A DNA stretch of 64,000 nt, from NCBI GenBank assembly GCA_946902985.2, contig OX336388.2, forward strand, positions 129,396,346 through 129,460,345. Direction: 5' to 3'. This stretch comes from Meconema thalassinum. Taxonomy: Eukaryota > Arthropoda > Insecta > Orthoptera > Tettigoniidae. Within the stretch, counting starts at the first letter, position 1. Every line of letters starts with the position of its first letter. Below, one piece after another: positions 30,801 through 39,304 of this stretch. A program made the translations under genes and the position numbers. A model generated the notes under the pieces. The model was not told the DNA's origin. It worked only from the letters and a program-made list of their open reading frames with translations, and ran no database searches.

Positions 30801-33161
30801 ACATTCGTTCAGAGATGGAGCGTTTCTCTGCTTCGCCGAGGCATCAAAAACAGGCCTGATCTTGGTGGTGCTGTTTTCTTTGAAGACAGGTCGGTGAGGT
30901 AGATAGTGTCCACTATTCTTCAGTTCTTCTTCAGGTACCCTCTCGATGATTCCTTGCTCCAACCAACTTCGTAAGACATTATCGTACTCCTGATAATGTT
31001 GTTCAGCTTCTAGTTTCTTTGTAGTGATTTCTAATCTGTGCTGAGCAATTTCTTTGTTGTCAGGGAGAGGTGGATGTTGTTCACTCCAAGGCAGACACAC
31101 TTCATATCTGCTATCTTCATTCAGTCGTGCAGTCTCAAGGAAGTTATTTCTAACACGCTCATTCCTCTCAACGATAGATTCTTTCACAACAGGGTCAGTA
31201 ATTCCAAGAATTTCTAAGTCCCAGAGATCAGAAATTCTTGTATGTTGGAAAAACAATGATGACACTAATAATGATGCCGAATCCCTTTGGGCCTTGTTAC
31301 CTATGACTTTTCCCATTAGTGTCCACCCTAGGGAAGTCTCCACCAACACTAGGCCACATTTTAGTTGATGTTTCCTCCCAGTGAGCAGTTCACCCGCCTT
31401 ATCGGCCCCAATCAGAATCTGCACAGGCCCTCGCTCTAGTACATCAGTTAAACATATTTTCAGATCCCTTATCTCCTCACTCCAAGAACCATTCTTAATA
31501 TATGGGACATCTTCACAAATAATATCTTGGCTTAAAACGTCCAGCTCCTTGGAATAGTTTCCCTCCAATCGCTTTAAACTTATTCTGTAACAGTCGTGTT
31601 TTGCTTCTCGAGAACGTACTCCACCAAACAAGGAATGTATTAACGTTTCCTTCCTGATTGACTGATACCCCATTTCTTCGGCTAGGTCACGTGCAATGTA
31701 GGATTTAGTAGACCCAGTATCAATGACAGCTCGTACAGTTTTTTGTTTACCCTTTCCTTTAACGACAACTGCCAGGGTTTGCAAGTACACCTCAGGAGAA
31801 CAAGACACATTAGCTAAAGCCTTATCCACATTATTGACATCCTGGAGAACCAAATTCCTGTCTCCCTCGTAATTCTGTTTGGACACACTTTCATTTTCTT
31901 TGTCACGGAGCTTATAACACATTAATACCACATGTTTACCACCACAAACAATGCACCTGACAATCGATTTACAAGCTCTACTTGCATGGCCCTTCTTTAA
32001 ACAATTGAAGCAACAGTGTTTATCAGTTAAGATTTTCCTTTTCTCCCCTACAGTCATTTTTTGAGCTTTAATGCACTCTGGGCTCGAATGAGGTTTAAGA
32101 CAAAAAACACACTCCTGTCTCCGAGAAACATCAGCAAACAAAGCAGAAGCAGTAGGTATATTTGGTTCAATGACATCCCTTGGTTTCTTGTCTCCCTTAA
32201 TCTTAGATCCTTGGGATGTGCTAATACTAAACCCTTTCATAGCCAATGAAATTCTTTCTTCACTTACTACTTCATTTTGAAGAAAAGCCATGAGCTGCTG
32301 CAAACGATCTTTGGATATGGAATCACACCTGAAGGAAGTATTCCTCTGCCATGCTCTTAATAGGTCTTCTGGCAAAGACGATTCAATTAGGGGATACAGC
32401 ATTGCAGTACATTTTTCTGTAGTAACGCCTAAACTTTCCAGCGATCTGAGATGTGACTCTAATTTATCATACAAGCTACTCAGTGTTGGCCTTTCTTTGG
32501 AATTGACTGCATTCGTCAATACTAGTTTGAGCAATTCACGAACATAAACTTCCACCTGCAAGTCCTCTCTACCAAATCGAGCTTGAAGACTCTCTATAGC
32601 TTTGTCATAATTCTCGGCAGTGGGTGGAAAACTAGTAACTAATTCATATGCTCTGGAACCTTCTGTCATAGCCTGAATTAAATATTGGAATTTATCTTCC
32701 TTCCCAATGTCCTCATCCTCGTGAATTTTACGGAACTGGCTCCAAAAATATAACCAATCAATTATTTCACCAGAAAATTTCTTAAATTCTATTCTTGGAA
32801 GTCTATATTTCTTTTTATCACAAACATTGACATTCACTACACTTTGTGGAGGGGTAATGGAAACAACGGGATTCATAAAACGTGTTGCTTTTGTTCTACA
32901 GCTAAGGAATTTGTGTTTGTAATCATCAGCTGATTCACATTCCGTTTCTATTTCGTCATCCTCATACTCGTCGTCTATCATCTGTTGAAATATTAATCCA
33001 TCTAAATTAGAGATATCATCATACTTTTCTTGAAGGATTTCAAGTTGCACTTGCACTTTTTCCGTTTCAGTTTGATCATCTTCTAACAACGTCATTAGTT
33101 GATTGTGTGAGCGCGTAAATAACCGCCGCTTTACGGTTCTTTCTTTAGCGAGTCTTTCCAT
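27870..33161 (-). CDS. BEL/Pao Gag-Pol polyprotein
   Basis: A single ORF of 1763 codons with a good Met start (MERLAKERTVKRR) 36 bp downstream of the primer-binding site. Order: coiled N-terminus; gag DUF1759-like region (~120-265, RIEFKKFSGEIIDWLYFW); zinc knuckles around 350-430, including CFNCLKKGHASRAC; aspartic protease AVIDTGSTKSYIA (~482); RT with RPVFDASAK and GLACSPFLLS and the active-site box FYVDNC (~899); Pao-type peptidase/linker; RNase H (HVFCDASQTAYAA, YWSDSSTVLSWI); integrase zinc finger (H..H ~1354, CVVC ~1396) and core D (GVDIAGP ~1429), D (YSDNGTNF ~1485), E (WWERLIGV ~1534); DUF5641-like C-terminus with VGEVVLVASDNTKR. The RT box has YVDN where most retroelements have YxDD. 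No stop or frameshift is present. Confidence 0.95.
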   Translation of the reverse strand: MERLAKERTVKRRLFTRSHNQLMTLLEDDQTETEKVQVQLEILQEKYDDISNLDGLIFQQMIDDEYEDDEIETECESADDYKHKFLSCRTKATRFMNPVVSITPPQSVVNVNVCDKKKYRLPRIEFKKFSGEIIDWLYFWSQFRKIHEDEDIGKEDKFQYLIQAMTEGSRAYELVTSFPPTAENYDKAIESLQARFGREDLQVEVYVRELLKLVLTNAVNSKERPTLSSLYDKLESHLRSLESLGVTTEKCTAMLYPLIESSLPEDLLRAWQRNTSFRCDSISKDRLQQLMAFLQNEVVSEERISLAMKGFSISTSQGSKIKGDKKPRDVIEPNIPTASALFADVSRRQECVFCLKPHSSPECIKAQKMTVGEKRKILTDKHCCFNCLKKGHASRACKSIVRCIVCGGKHVVLMCYKLRDKENESVSKQNYEGDRNLVLQDVNNVDKALANVSCSPEVYLQTLAVVVKGKGKQKTVRAVIDTGSTKSYIARDLAEEMGYQSIRKETLIHSLFGGVRSREAKHDCYRISLKRLEGNYSKELDVLSQDIICEDVPYIKNGSWSEEIRDLKICLTDVLERGPVQILIGADKAGELLTGRKHQLKCGLVLVETSLGWTLMGKVIGNKAQRDSASLLVSSLFFQHTRISDLWDLEILGITDPVVKESIVERNERVRNNFLETARLNEDSRYEVCLPWSEQHPPLPDNKEIAQHRLEITTKKLEAEQHYQEYDNVLRSWLEQGIIERVPEEELKNSGHYLPHRPVFKENSTTKIRPVFDASAKQRNAPSLNECIEKGPNFIELIPSSLLKFRENEIGVTADVEKAFLQISVNPRDRDFLRFLWWEEESTGKVEVLRHNRVVFGLACSPFLLSATIKLHLNELKSQTVDNSSYSTSTIERLEECFYVDNCAISVNNRNDLHSFMREASIIMDKASFNLRGWEYSQDGTAENLTHVLGLIWNKGEDTIELNLTHVNDFKYDVITKRAILGAAHKVFDPIGFACPVFLCPKLILQELWATDLGWDTRVDETTKRRFMKWLAELPQLSEIKIPRCLIGSVQSVEDISLHVFCDASQTAYAAVIFLRIQRVDNIELRFVQAKTRVAPKKSITIPRLELLAATIGVRLVTSVLPALTAKEIITYYWSDSSTVLSWIKLDEPWGTFVWNRVQEIRRLSRIEQWRHVPGTMNPADLASRGCSTKQLLQQRWWEGPKWLKQSTTQWPSLEIPTNDDEVFQERKKKVNTMTVLEDKSNTQEWHLDYFSSFRRTVRMIGWILRFLYNCRQKNNRRTTELSIEETTEAEKVVMKFIQKECFVGEKDERFNSLCVFMDDEGVMRLKTKIISRKDDYAFRCPAILPAKHTAVHALIREKHKDLCHAGTQILLSGLRQKYWILGGRRTVKGAIKTCVVCRRYHGKHLEAEQTHLPIDRVREASIFEITGVDIAGPLILKGGEKAWVCLFTCAVFRAVHLELVTSLATATFLEAFRRFVSRRGRPMIVYSDNGTNFQGTCNMLETIQWDKIAEYSSVHQIKWKFNPPTAAWWGGWWERLIGVLKQILRKVLGRSCLSYQEMMTVLCDIEAVMNSQPLTYLSNDGEDLMAITPAMFLQEVKEIGMSDIDMIEDIKLDRRFRYRQKVKETLRVRFRNEYLGQLIQKNHIRKSHHKPCVGEVVLVASDNTKRLDWPLARVTEVIPGKGGVVRVVRLATTKGELLRPVQRVYPLEVTSGEDHALRLQVERNENEKKETNPKTVKPSTNTSDLIKTSSGRVVVKPKRYFE

Positions 33162-33197
33162 CTTCTTTCTTCACGGGAGCCTTTTACTATGAATGAG

Positions 33198-33215
33198 TCG
33201 TGTCACTGGTCGCCA
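33198..33215 (-). other. Primer-binding site of BEL element
   Basis: TGGCGACCAGTGACACGA on the minus strand, five bases from the 5' LTR, has the TGG start expected for pairing with a tRNA CCA end. I do not assign the tRNA. Confidence 0.65.
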
Positions 33216-33220
33216 TAAAA

Positions 33221-33395
33221 TGTTAGGTTCACTTCTTAATAAATCACATAGACTCCTCTAGAATGCATATTTTATTATTTGTTGTGGAAAGATTCACAAT
33301 TCACACCATATTGTTTTTGACACTGACCTTCACTGATATCAAAGACTATGTCAAAGATACTGCACTACACTCTTGTGCTTACTGCCAACACAACA
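33221..33395 (-). repeat. 5' LTR of BEL element
   Basis: 175 bp; drives transcription of the minus-strand ORF. Confidence 0.95.
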
Positions 33396-33400
33396 CGTAC

Positions 33401-33612
33401 TGTACAGCTGATTCCTTATCGCGCCTATAATGGGAGGGGAGTGTGCTCTACCGGCAACGAGTAGAAACTTTCCAATTACATGTTATACATGGGTTCTGAC
33501 TGGGAATGTCAAGGCCGGTATAGAGCGCAGTTCGTATTCAGTCGGCCGTGGTCGAGCAATAAGTTGGGGTCAAAATTTTGCATTAAGTTGCAGCTCTACC
33601 CATATATCCTCC
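33401..33612. other. No gene recognised
   Basis: The stretch 33500-33555 is an inverted match to 10716-10760 (CACGGCCGACTGAAT core). Nothing else is recognised. Confidence 0.5.
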
Positions 33613-34274
33613 TTGGTGTAAACAGTATTTGAGTGCCCTAGCTAGACCAGTCTAGCTCTATCCGTTCGGTTGAATATTGGAAAGTGCTCTAGGTAGAGTC
33701 AATGGTGGATTGTAGTGGTTATTTGTTTGTTATTAATTATAGTGCTTGAACATGGCTGAAATTGTGTGGAGTCGCGAAAAAACAATAACATTGAAAATAT
33801 TGAAGCCCATCCAGAAACTTGGAATTGTACTCGAAAAGAATACAGAGACAGGAATTTGAAGGCACAGTCGTTTCGGGTGATAGCAGAATCCATGGGAAGC
33901 ACTATGCAAGAAATTTCCAGAAAGTTTCACAACCTCCGCTGCCAATTCAATGCTGAGTTGCGGAAACTTAAACAAGAAAAAAACTGGCAATGATGGTGGC
34001 ATTAAGAAGAGTACTTGGGAGTATTTTGATGCATTAAAAACCTAGACTCACACTGCTCTCAGAATGTTTTAGCGCTGCTCTACCTAGTGCATTTACGTTT
34101 GACAGTGTACACAGGTTCAGAGAGTGCTCTAGGTAGATTAGTCTATCTTCACTCTACGAATGCTCTAGCTAGGGCAAATTACTCTACAGTGCAGTGTACA
34201 CGCACTCAGTTTAGCTAGAGCAGTCTAGCTAGACTTGCTCTATGAAAAGCACTCTCCAGTGTACAGGCACCTTA
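33613..34274 (+). mobile_element. PIF/Harbinger-like element carrying a MADF gene
   Basis: The right end is CTCCAGTGTACAGGCACC followed by TAA. The left end near GGTGTAAACAGTATTTG is a diverged version. Subterminal motifs (GTGCTCTAGGTAG, CTAGCTAGGGC, AGTGTACAC) recur at both ends and in the MITE at 9551-9862. Harbinger elements typically encode a DDE nuclease and a separate MADF/Myb-like DNA-binding protein; only the latter is here. Confidence 0.6.
33752..34045 (+). pseudogene. MADF-domain protein of a Harbinger-like transposon, frameshifted
   Basis: The start MAEIVWSREKT is in one frame; after an A run near 33776-33781 the match continues in another (HPETWNCTRKEYRDRNLKAQ, FRVIAESMGSTMQEI, FHNLRCQFNAELRKLKQEK), and after a second A run near 33978-33984 it ends GGIKKSTWEYFDALKT with TAG at 34043-34045. 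These are the three-helix MADF landmarks (WN...Y..R..K, F..IA..., K..NLR.QF..E, W.YF..L). About 98 codons, a normal size for the domain alone. MADF proteins bind DNA and in Harbinger transposition help bring the nuclease to the element ends. Both frameshifts lie in A homopolymers. Confidence 0.65.
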
Positions 34275-34496
34275 AGGATGGGGAAAGAAATAAAGTCATG
34301 GTGCAGAAAAGTGAGGGCCCTCCACTCACTCGTCCAAAAATAGTGAAATAGTGAGTGGTTTTATTTCATAAAAGTGAAAAGAAGGTGAGTTTTTGTACGA
34401 AAAAGTGAGTAAATAGTGAGTAAATTCATAGCATTATTCGCATTTATGGCCGTAGGCCTATATCTGGTTCATAATTTTAACTTTTGTTGATATCTG

Positions 34497-34617
34497 TAGG
34501 CGCAATTAGGGGGTGGTGGCTAAGCTCCCCAAAACAAACCATAGCCCCCCAAAAATGTGACAAAACTATTTAAATAGACAAATTAGCCCCCCAAAAATGT
34601 CAACCAAATTGCGCCTA
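34497..34617. mobile_element. 121-bp palindromic MITE
   Basis: TAGGCGCAATT at 34497-34507 and AATTGCGCCTA at 34607-34617 form the ends; the interior has two CCCCCCAAAAATGT motifs. The flanks can be read as a TA duplication. Confidence 0.6.
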
Positions 34618-34706
34618 AGTTAATAATATCTCTGAGTACTGTTTGTGATTTTTTCGTCGATCGCTGTACGGCACCGGCTGTGGAAGCTTTTTATGCTTCT
34701 TGGCCG

Positions 34707-34901
34707 AGGGGGCGTGGTGGCTCAGCGGTCTAGCTGTATGCCTCTCACCAAGGCGGTCCGGGTTCGATTCCCGGTCAATGCATGTGAGATTTTCGAAGTG
34801 AAATGCCATGTCCTGTGGTTCGGATTCCACGTAAAAAGGAGGTCCCGTGGCTCATGATCTCGAGATTAACGGTCACGTTAAACTACAAGCTTGCTTGCTT
34901 T
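34707..34901 (+). mobile_element. tRNA-derived SINE (family E)
   Basis: The tRNA-like head has an A box (GTGGCTCAGCGGTCT) and B box (GGGTTCGATTCCC). A 13-bp near-duplication, TGCTTCTTGGCCG at 34694-34706 and TGCTTCCTGGCCG at 34902-34914, brackets it. A short body and no acceptor end argue against a functional tRNA. Confidence 0.7.
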
Positions 34902-35152
34902 TGCTTCCTGGCCGCCTGGCTCGCTGCGGGCAGCGGTGACAGAAAAACGAACTACCCATTCATGGGTATATTTTAGGTCATTTCTAACAATCCGATTGTG
35001 CATGAGACCATTTTTAACGCAGAATGTGACCAGTTTTGAAAAAAAAAGTAAGAATAGTGAGTAATTTTATCAAATAGTGAGAAAAGTGAGCCTGCTTTGA
35101 AAATAGTGAATAATAGTGAGAAAAGTGAGTCGCTGGAAGCCCTGAGAAAAGT

Positions 35153-35574
35153 CAATGTTGTGAGTTCTCAGTTGAGATCTACAGTATTCTGCAAGAAAGA
35201 AATTACCGGTAGTGTAGTGGTGAAACTCCCCATCGTTCACAATCAGTATTTAGATCGACCTTGCTGTAAGAAAGTGAGAGCTGGGTAGACTCAGGATATC
35301 TGATACATAAGCTAGAGGTAACTGATATGAGGGTAATGGGACAAATAGATGGGAGCAATGGCAGGAAGGTAACCCTAATGACGAGATAAAGACTTACAAG
35401 GAAAGGTCGCCAAGTGGTTTACTAGAAAAGTGTTCAAATTTGGAGGGTTTGCTCTTCATAAGAAAATATTTTGTCCGTGTTCGAGCGTTTTTGACAATGG
35501 GCCTTAGTGTATTCAGAATTGAACGTATAAAATCAACCCTCAAACTTTTGTAGTCCTATTCTCGCACACTCTCC
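35153..35574. other. No gene recognised
   Basis: Short open frames only, without homology or repeat structure that I can see. Confidence 0.5.
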
Positions 35575-36067
35575 CGGCTGGTTTCCGTGGCGTAGTCGCT
35601 AGCGCATTGGCGTGGGAAACTCAAGGTTTCGAGTTCGAGTCAGACCTTGGTCAGCATTTTTTTTTCTTTCAGTAAGTTACGTTGTTAATGGCCTCTGTAA
35701 AACTTTTACCCATAGGCGTTGCTTTACGTGTGATATTTGACGCTGAGCTAAGCTTGCGAGATTTTAGAGTCTGCAGTGCAGTGCGTCTGTAATGTCCTTT
35801 TCTTTTCTTTTCTTAGTCGTTTACCCTCCAGGTTGGTGGAACCCACGGACTCAGCGAGGGAACTCACCACTACCGCCTCTACGGGCAGTGTCCTAGAGCT
35901 GGGAACATCTAATCGGAGTGGATACAACTGGTGAGGTGTGATTGGCACCTCGCCCAGGCGGCCTCACCTGCAAAGCGAACAGGGGCCTCATGAGGGAAGG
36001 TAATGGATGGGCAGGATGGATAGAAAAGGAAGAGGGAAGGAGGCGGCCGTGGCCTTGAAGAAGGTAC
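35575..36067 (+). repeat. SINE-like repeat (family F), 5' part, cut by the gag-only element
   Basis: A tRNA-like head lies near 35585-35650 (TGGCGTAGTCGCTAGCGC, then GAGTTCGAGTC). The body from 35820 (TTTACCCTCCAGGTTGGTGG ... CCTCATGAGGG) recurs at 50812-50990. The sequence ends ...GGAGGCGGCCGTGGCCTTGAAGAAGGTAC where the LTR element begins; the other half resumes at 49486. Confidence 0.65.
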
Positions 36068-36624
36068 TGTACCCTTTTACCTACCAATACCTGTTGAATC
36101 CCTGGATAGCAGCTGGATCGTAGAACCTGAAAATTCCCCGGCTCTAAAGACCCCCAAGTTCTACCAACAGACACAGGGATAATAGGGCCACTCGAATACC
36201 TAACAGGATGTATTAAGACTGACCAAAGCTCAGAAAAAGAAAAGACTAGCTCAAAACACAAGAATTCTTCAAGAGGAAGAAAGAATCTCAAAGGTGTGGA
36301 AAACCCTAAAATACCTAGCGATGGCCCCCTTAATACACCCTTCCATCACCTCTATAAAGCATCACGCAATAATTAAAACCAAGTAATAAAGTAGTTTATT
36401 GTAAGAATAAACAAGACAGAAAAACAATCAATTTTGTCGATACCACGACCAATCAAAAAAAACTCTCATTGATAATACTGGATTGTCTTTCAAAAAAATA
36501 AAATTACCCATTATCTCAACTAACTTTTAATTGATTAAAATATAAGGCATATTAATAATAATAATAATAATCAATTCCATAGGATAAGCATTTACAAAAT
36601 AAAAATATTATAAGACTTGAATAC

Positions 36625-39304
36625 TGAACCCTTTACCCTATGTTGGTTAAATGATTCTACTTTTTATTTCTTCAATTAATAAATATTTCAACCAGCATCA
36701 TGAAAGTAGCCAGACAGTGATGAGGAAATTTCAAGCATTTGTTGGAGACAGTAGGGACATACCTGCATCAGTTTAACAAAAGGCTAAGTACTTGAGCTAT
36801 GAAAAGAAATAGCTTAGCTATGTATCACAAGGACAGGTGTGGCTACCTCAATTTTAGAAGCGACGCGCGGTGAGACATGGCTCTGGTATGTTCATTGTGA
36901 TATTCGCGCCTAGAAGAAATATGATGCAGTAACGTGAATGGCTGATGAAGAAAATAGAGACTCCCAATACGCCAAGATCTACTAGAAACCGCCAAATTAC
37001 AGAAAATGGAGAACCAATGAGAAGAGAATGCCTACTTGCGCGCCAACTCCGGCTGGGGTACGCGGTGGCTAGCATTCACGCGGGAAATCGCCTAGACAAA
37101 ATCTCTACGATCGATTCTAGGATTAATGGGCATATTCTTGACCTGTGCAATATTACGAGTTCAGTGATATCTATTTCATTCCTGTACCACAATTACTTCG
37201 ATAAATTTTTACATAAAATCCCCCTCCATCTAGACCCAAGGGCCAGTTCATTTATAAGTGTGTCGAAGAGCCAAGACATTGACTTTCATTCCGTGTGTCT
37301 AGGAGACATTATTATTATTCTGTGCGTCTACGGGCGTAGACTTGTATTTTTATGTGTCGAGGACACAAGAGATTCATTGAAAAGTGTTAAATTCAGTGAC
37401 AGATAGTCATAGTACTATAGTTATAGGGACAGTATCGTCGAGAATTCGCCAACGAACAGTGACAGGGAATTTAGTACCTGAACAAGCGAATTTAGTAGTC
37501 AGGCATAAAGTGTATAATAACCTAATTTTTGTATCAGCGCAAGGATGACATCGATGAATGCAGAGGAAGTGTGGAATTCTCAACAGTCCGTCCAGATGGC
37601 TGCTATGAGATAAAGAACCATCCAGTTGGGGAATGGCGTCTGATGTTCTTTGACGGGTGACTACAAACAGAGATGAGTACAAAATAATATTTTATTATTT
37701 ATTAAATTAACTTATGGTTTATGGGACATATTTTTTGTAAATACTTTGCTTGTGTGATTAATGTAGTGTATTTAGTTTTGATCTGGCACACGTTTGTTTG
37801 GAAGCAGCTCGCACAATTGTAGTTATTGGAAAGTTCTTTTCTTTGTGTTGTGTTAACTAACGTATCTATGTGAACGGCCGTGTTCGCCTATGTTACGAAG
37901 TGCAGTTAAAAACGTCTCTCGGAGATATGTCGTGTTTCAGAAGTAGGACTGAATTAATATAATTATATAGTAGATTGGAGGGTAATTAAAAATTTGTTGA
38001 AAATTATTATTGATCAGATTCAGTGTGATTATTGCCTTTGGAGCAATGTAATTTGTGACGAAGAGTACTCAGCTCTATCGTAGGTTTTAAATATTGTGTT
38101 AAATGTTTGCGAGCTCTAATTCAGCAGACCCATGTGAAAGGCGTTATGTCAGTCCCAGATGTGTGTACTGTGAGTATATTGTTGTGGTATTACAAGCGGG
38201 AATTTCAGCAGAGACTGATTTCTGTCAGCTTGGTACCAGATTCATATTGTATCCTTGCGAGGACAATTATGGATATGTGATTATTGTCTGACCATATGTT
38301 GAGTGGGAGGAGATGTTAGCGGCTGTTGATTCCTTGAGATAACAGTTCAGCTGGTCGGCTATTTATATACACTGGAAGGGGGACATGACTGGTATTGTGG
38401 AAAGGGGTGAGTTGTTGTCACAAGGGCTGGCTGAGTTTCGCAAGCAGAGCTCATTAGTGGAGTGCACGTCTGGCTCCAAATTACTTGAAAATAAATATAA
38501 ATGTGAGAAACTGATCAATGGTAAAATTGTTTAAATAAATGGGAGTTGCCTACGAAACACGATAATCTTCGAAGCGTATCTTTAACATGCAGTTTTGTTA
38601 ATATAAATTAATCTTAACCACTCAGGTTGTTTGTTGTTGTTGGTTTATTCTATGTTTATTTTTCCATGTCAGTGGCCCGTGAGTCACGTGCGGCGCTGTG
38701 TTTCCTTGTTGAGTATCTGGCCATTGTGGCAGCTCATTTGGTTAAGTGTGTCACCACACTAATAAGGGTCTCAGAGTGATGCCTGTAAATAGTAGAGTTG
38801 TAATATGTGTGTCAGAGTTAGATTTAAGGATTTTTATTAATGTTATGCCCATAGCCATAAAAGTTGATTTTACGAGATGATTGTTCGTGAGCACCGTGGC
38901 TGTTAACCCGTTGTGAACGAATGATCATCCAAGTACTCATTTCTCGTAGATAGTCACCACGCGAACATAAATTCACATGTAAGATAGTGGGACTTGGATC
39001 CACATTTTATTAGAAAAGGGGAGATCTGTCTGACTCCTCAAAGTGATAAATATTCCTGTCAGGGGAAATTCAGGGAGGATTTTGTTTATTATTGTTTGTT
39101 TTATTCTTTTATGCACAAATTAGTTATTAAATCTTGTTATTATCTTACGTTTTGTCTCCTTTCTTTCTTAGTTATAGTTTTCATCCTATAACCCTTGCCT
39201 CAGAAAAGCACGTAGTTTGGCGGACGTAAACACCACACTATGAACTGAACGCGACCCCTTGATCAAAGATTCTTGCATAAAACACTGCTATTCTGAAGGG
39301 TTCA
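36625..39304 (-). mobile_element. 2.7-kb insertion with TGAACCC..GGGTTCA ends, probable solo LTR
   Basis: The target duplication is ATAC at 36621-36624 and 39305-39308. The ends form the short inverted repeat TGAACCCTT/AAGGGTTCA, starting TG and ending CA. A minus-strand TATA box TATATAAATAG lies at about 38360-38370. An open frame at 36945-37406 (153 codons) has no recognisable domain. The uninterrupted LTR at 46440-46450 is the empty site. A solo LTR explains this best. Confidence 0.65.
38357..38372 (-). promoter_or_regulatory. TATA box of the 2.7-kb LTR-like insertion
   Basis: GTGTATATAAATAGCC on the minus strand is a strong TATA match in a 2.7-kb unit without genes; it fits a U3 promoter. 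Confidence 0.45.

Larger units (their letters stand above)
27599..33395 (-). mobile_element. BEL/Pao LTR retrotransposon, apparently intact
   Basis: LTRs of 175 bp at 27599-27773 and 33221-33395 differ at a single base (C/T at 27727). They start TG and end CA, and a 5-bp duplication CGTAC lies at 27594-27598 and 33396-33400. A primer-binding site, polypurine tract and one uninterrupted gag-pol ORF are present. LTR near-identity and the open frame point to a very recent insertion; the copy could be active. Confidence 0.95.
34313..35144. mobile_element. hAT-type non-autonomous element
   Basis: An exact 8-bp duplication AGAAAAGT lies at 34305-34312 and 35145-35152. The ends are imperfect inverted repeats (GAGGGCCCTCCACTCACTC left; reverse complement of right CAGGGCTTCCAGCGACTCAC). 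Both flanks of the interior carry repeats of AGTGAG/AATAGTGAG. No transposase is present; a MITE and a SINE are nested inside. Confidence 0.8.

Noticed and set aside
9551..34274. One giant Harbinger-type transposon spanning both matching ends
   Set aside because: The ends match and both are next to TAA, but degenerate partner ends exist locally at ~9862 and ~33613, so two separate family members are more economical.
36945..37406. 153-codon ORF in the 2.7-kb insertion
   Set aside because: No domain, low-complexity start and no copy elsewhere in the window; kept only as a remark under that insertion.
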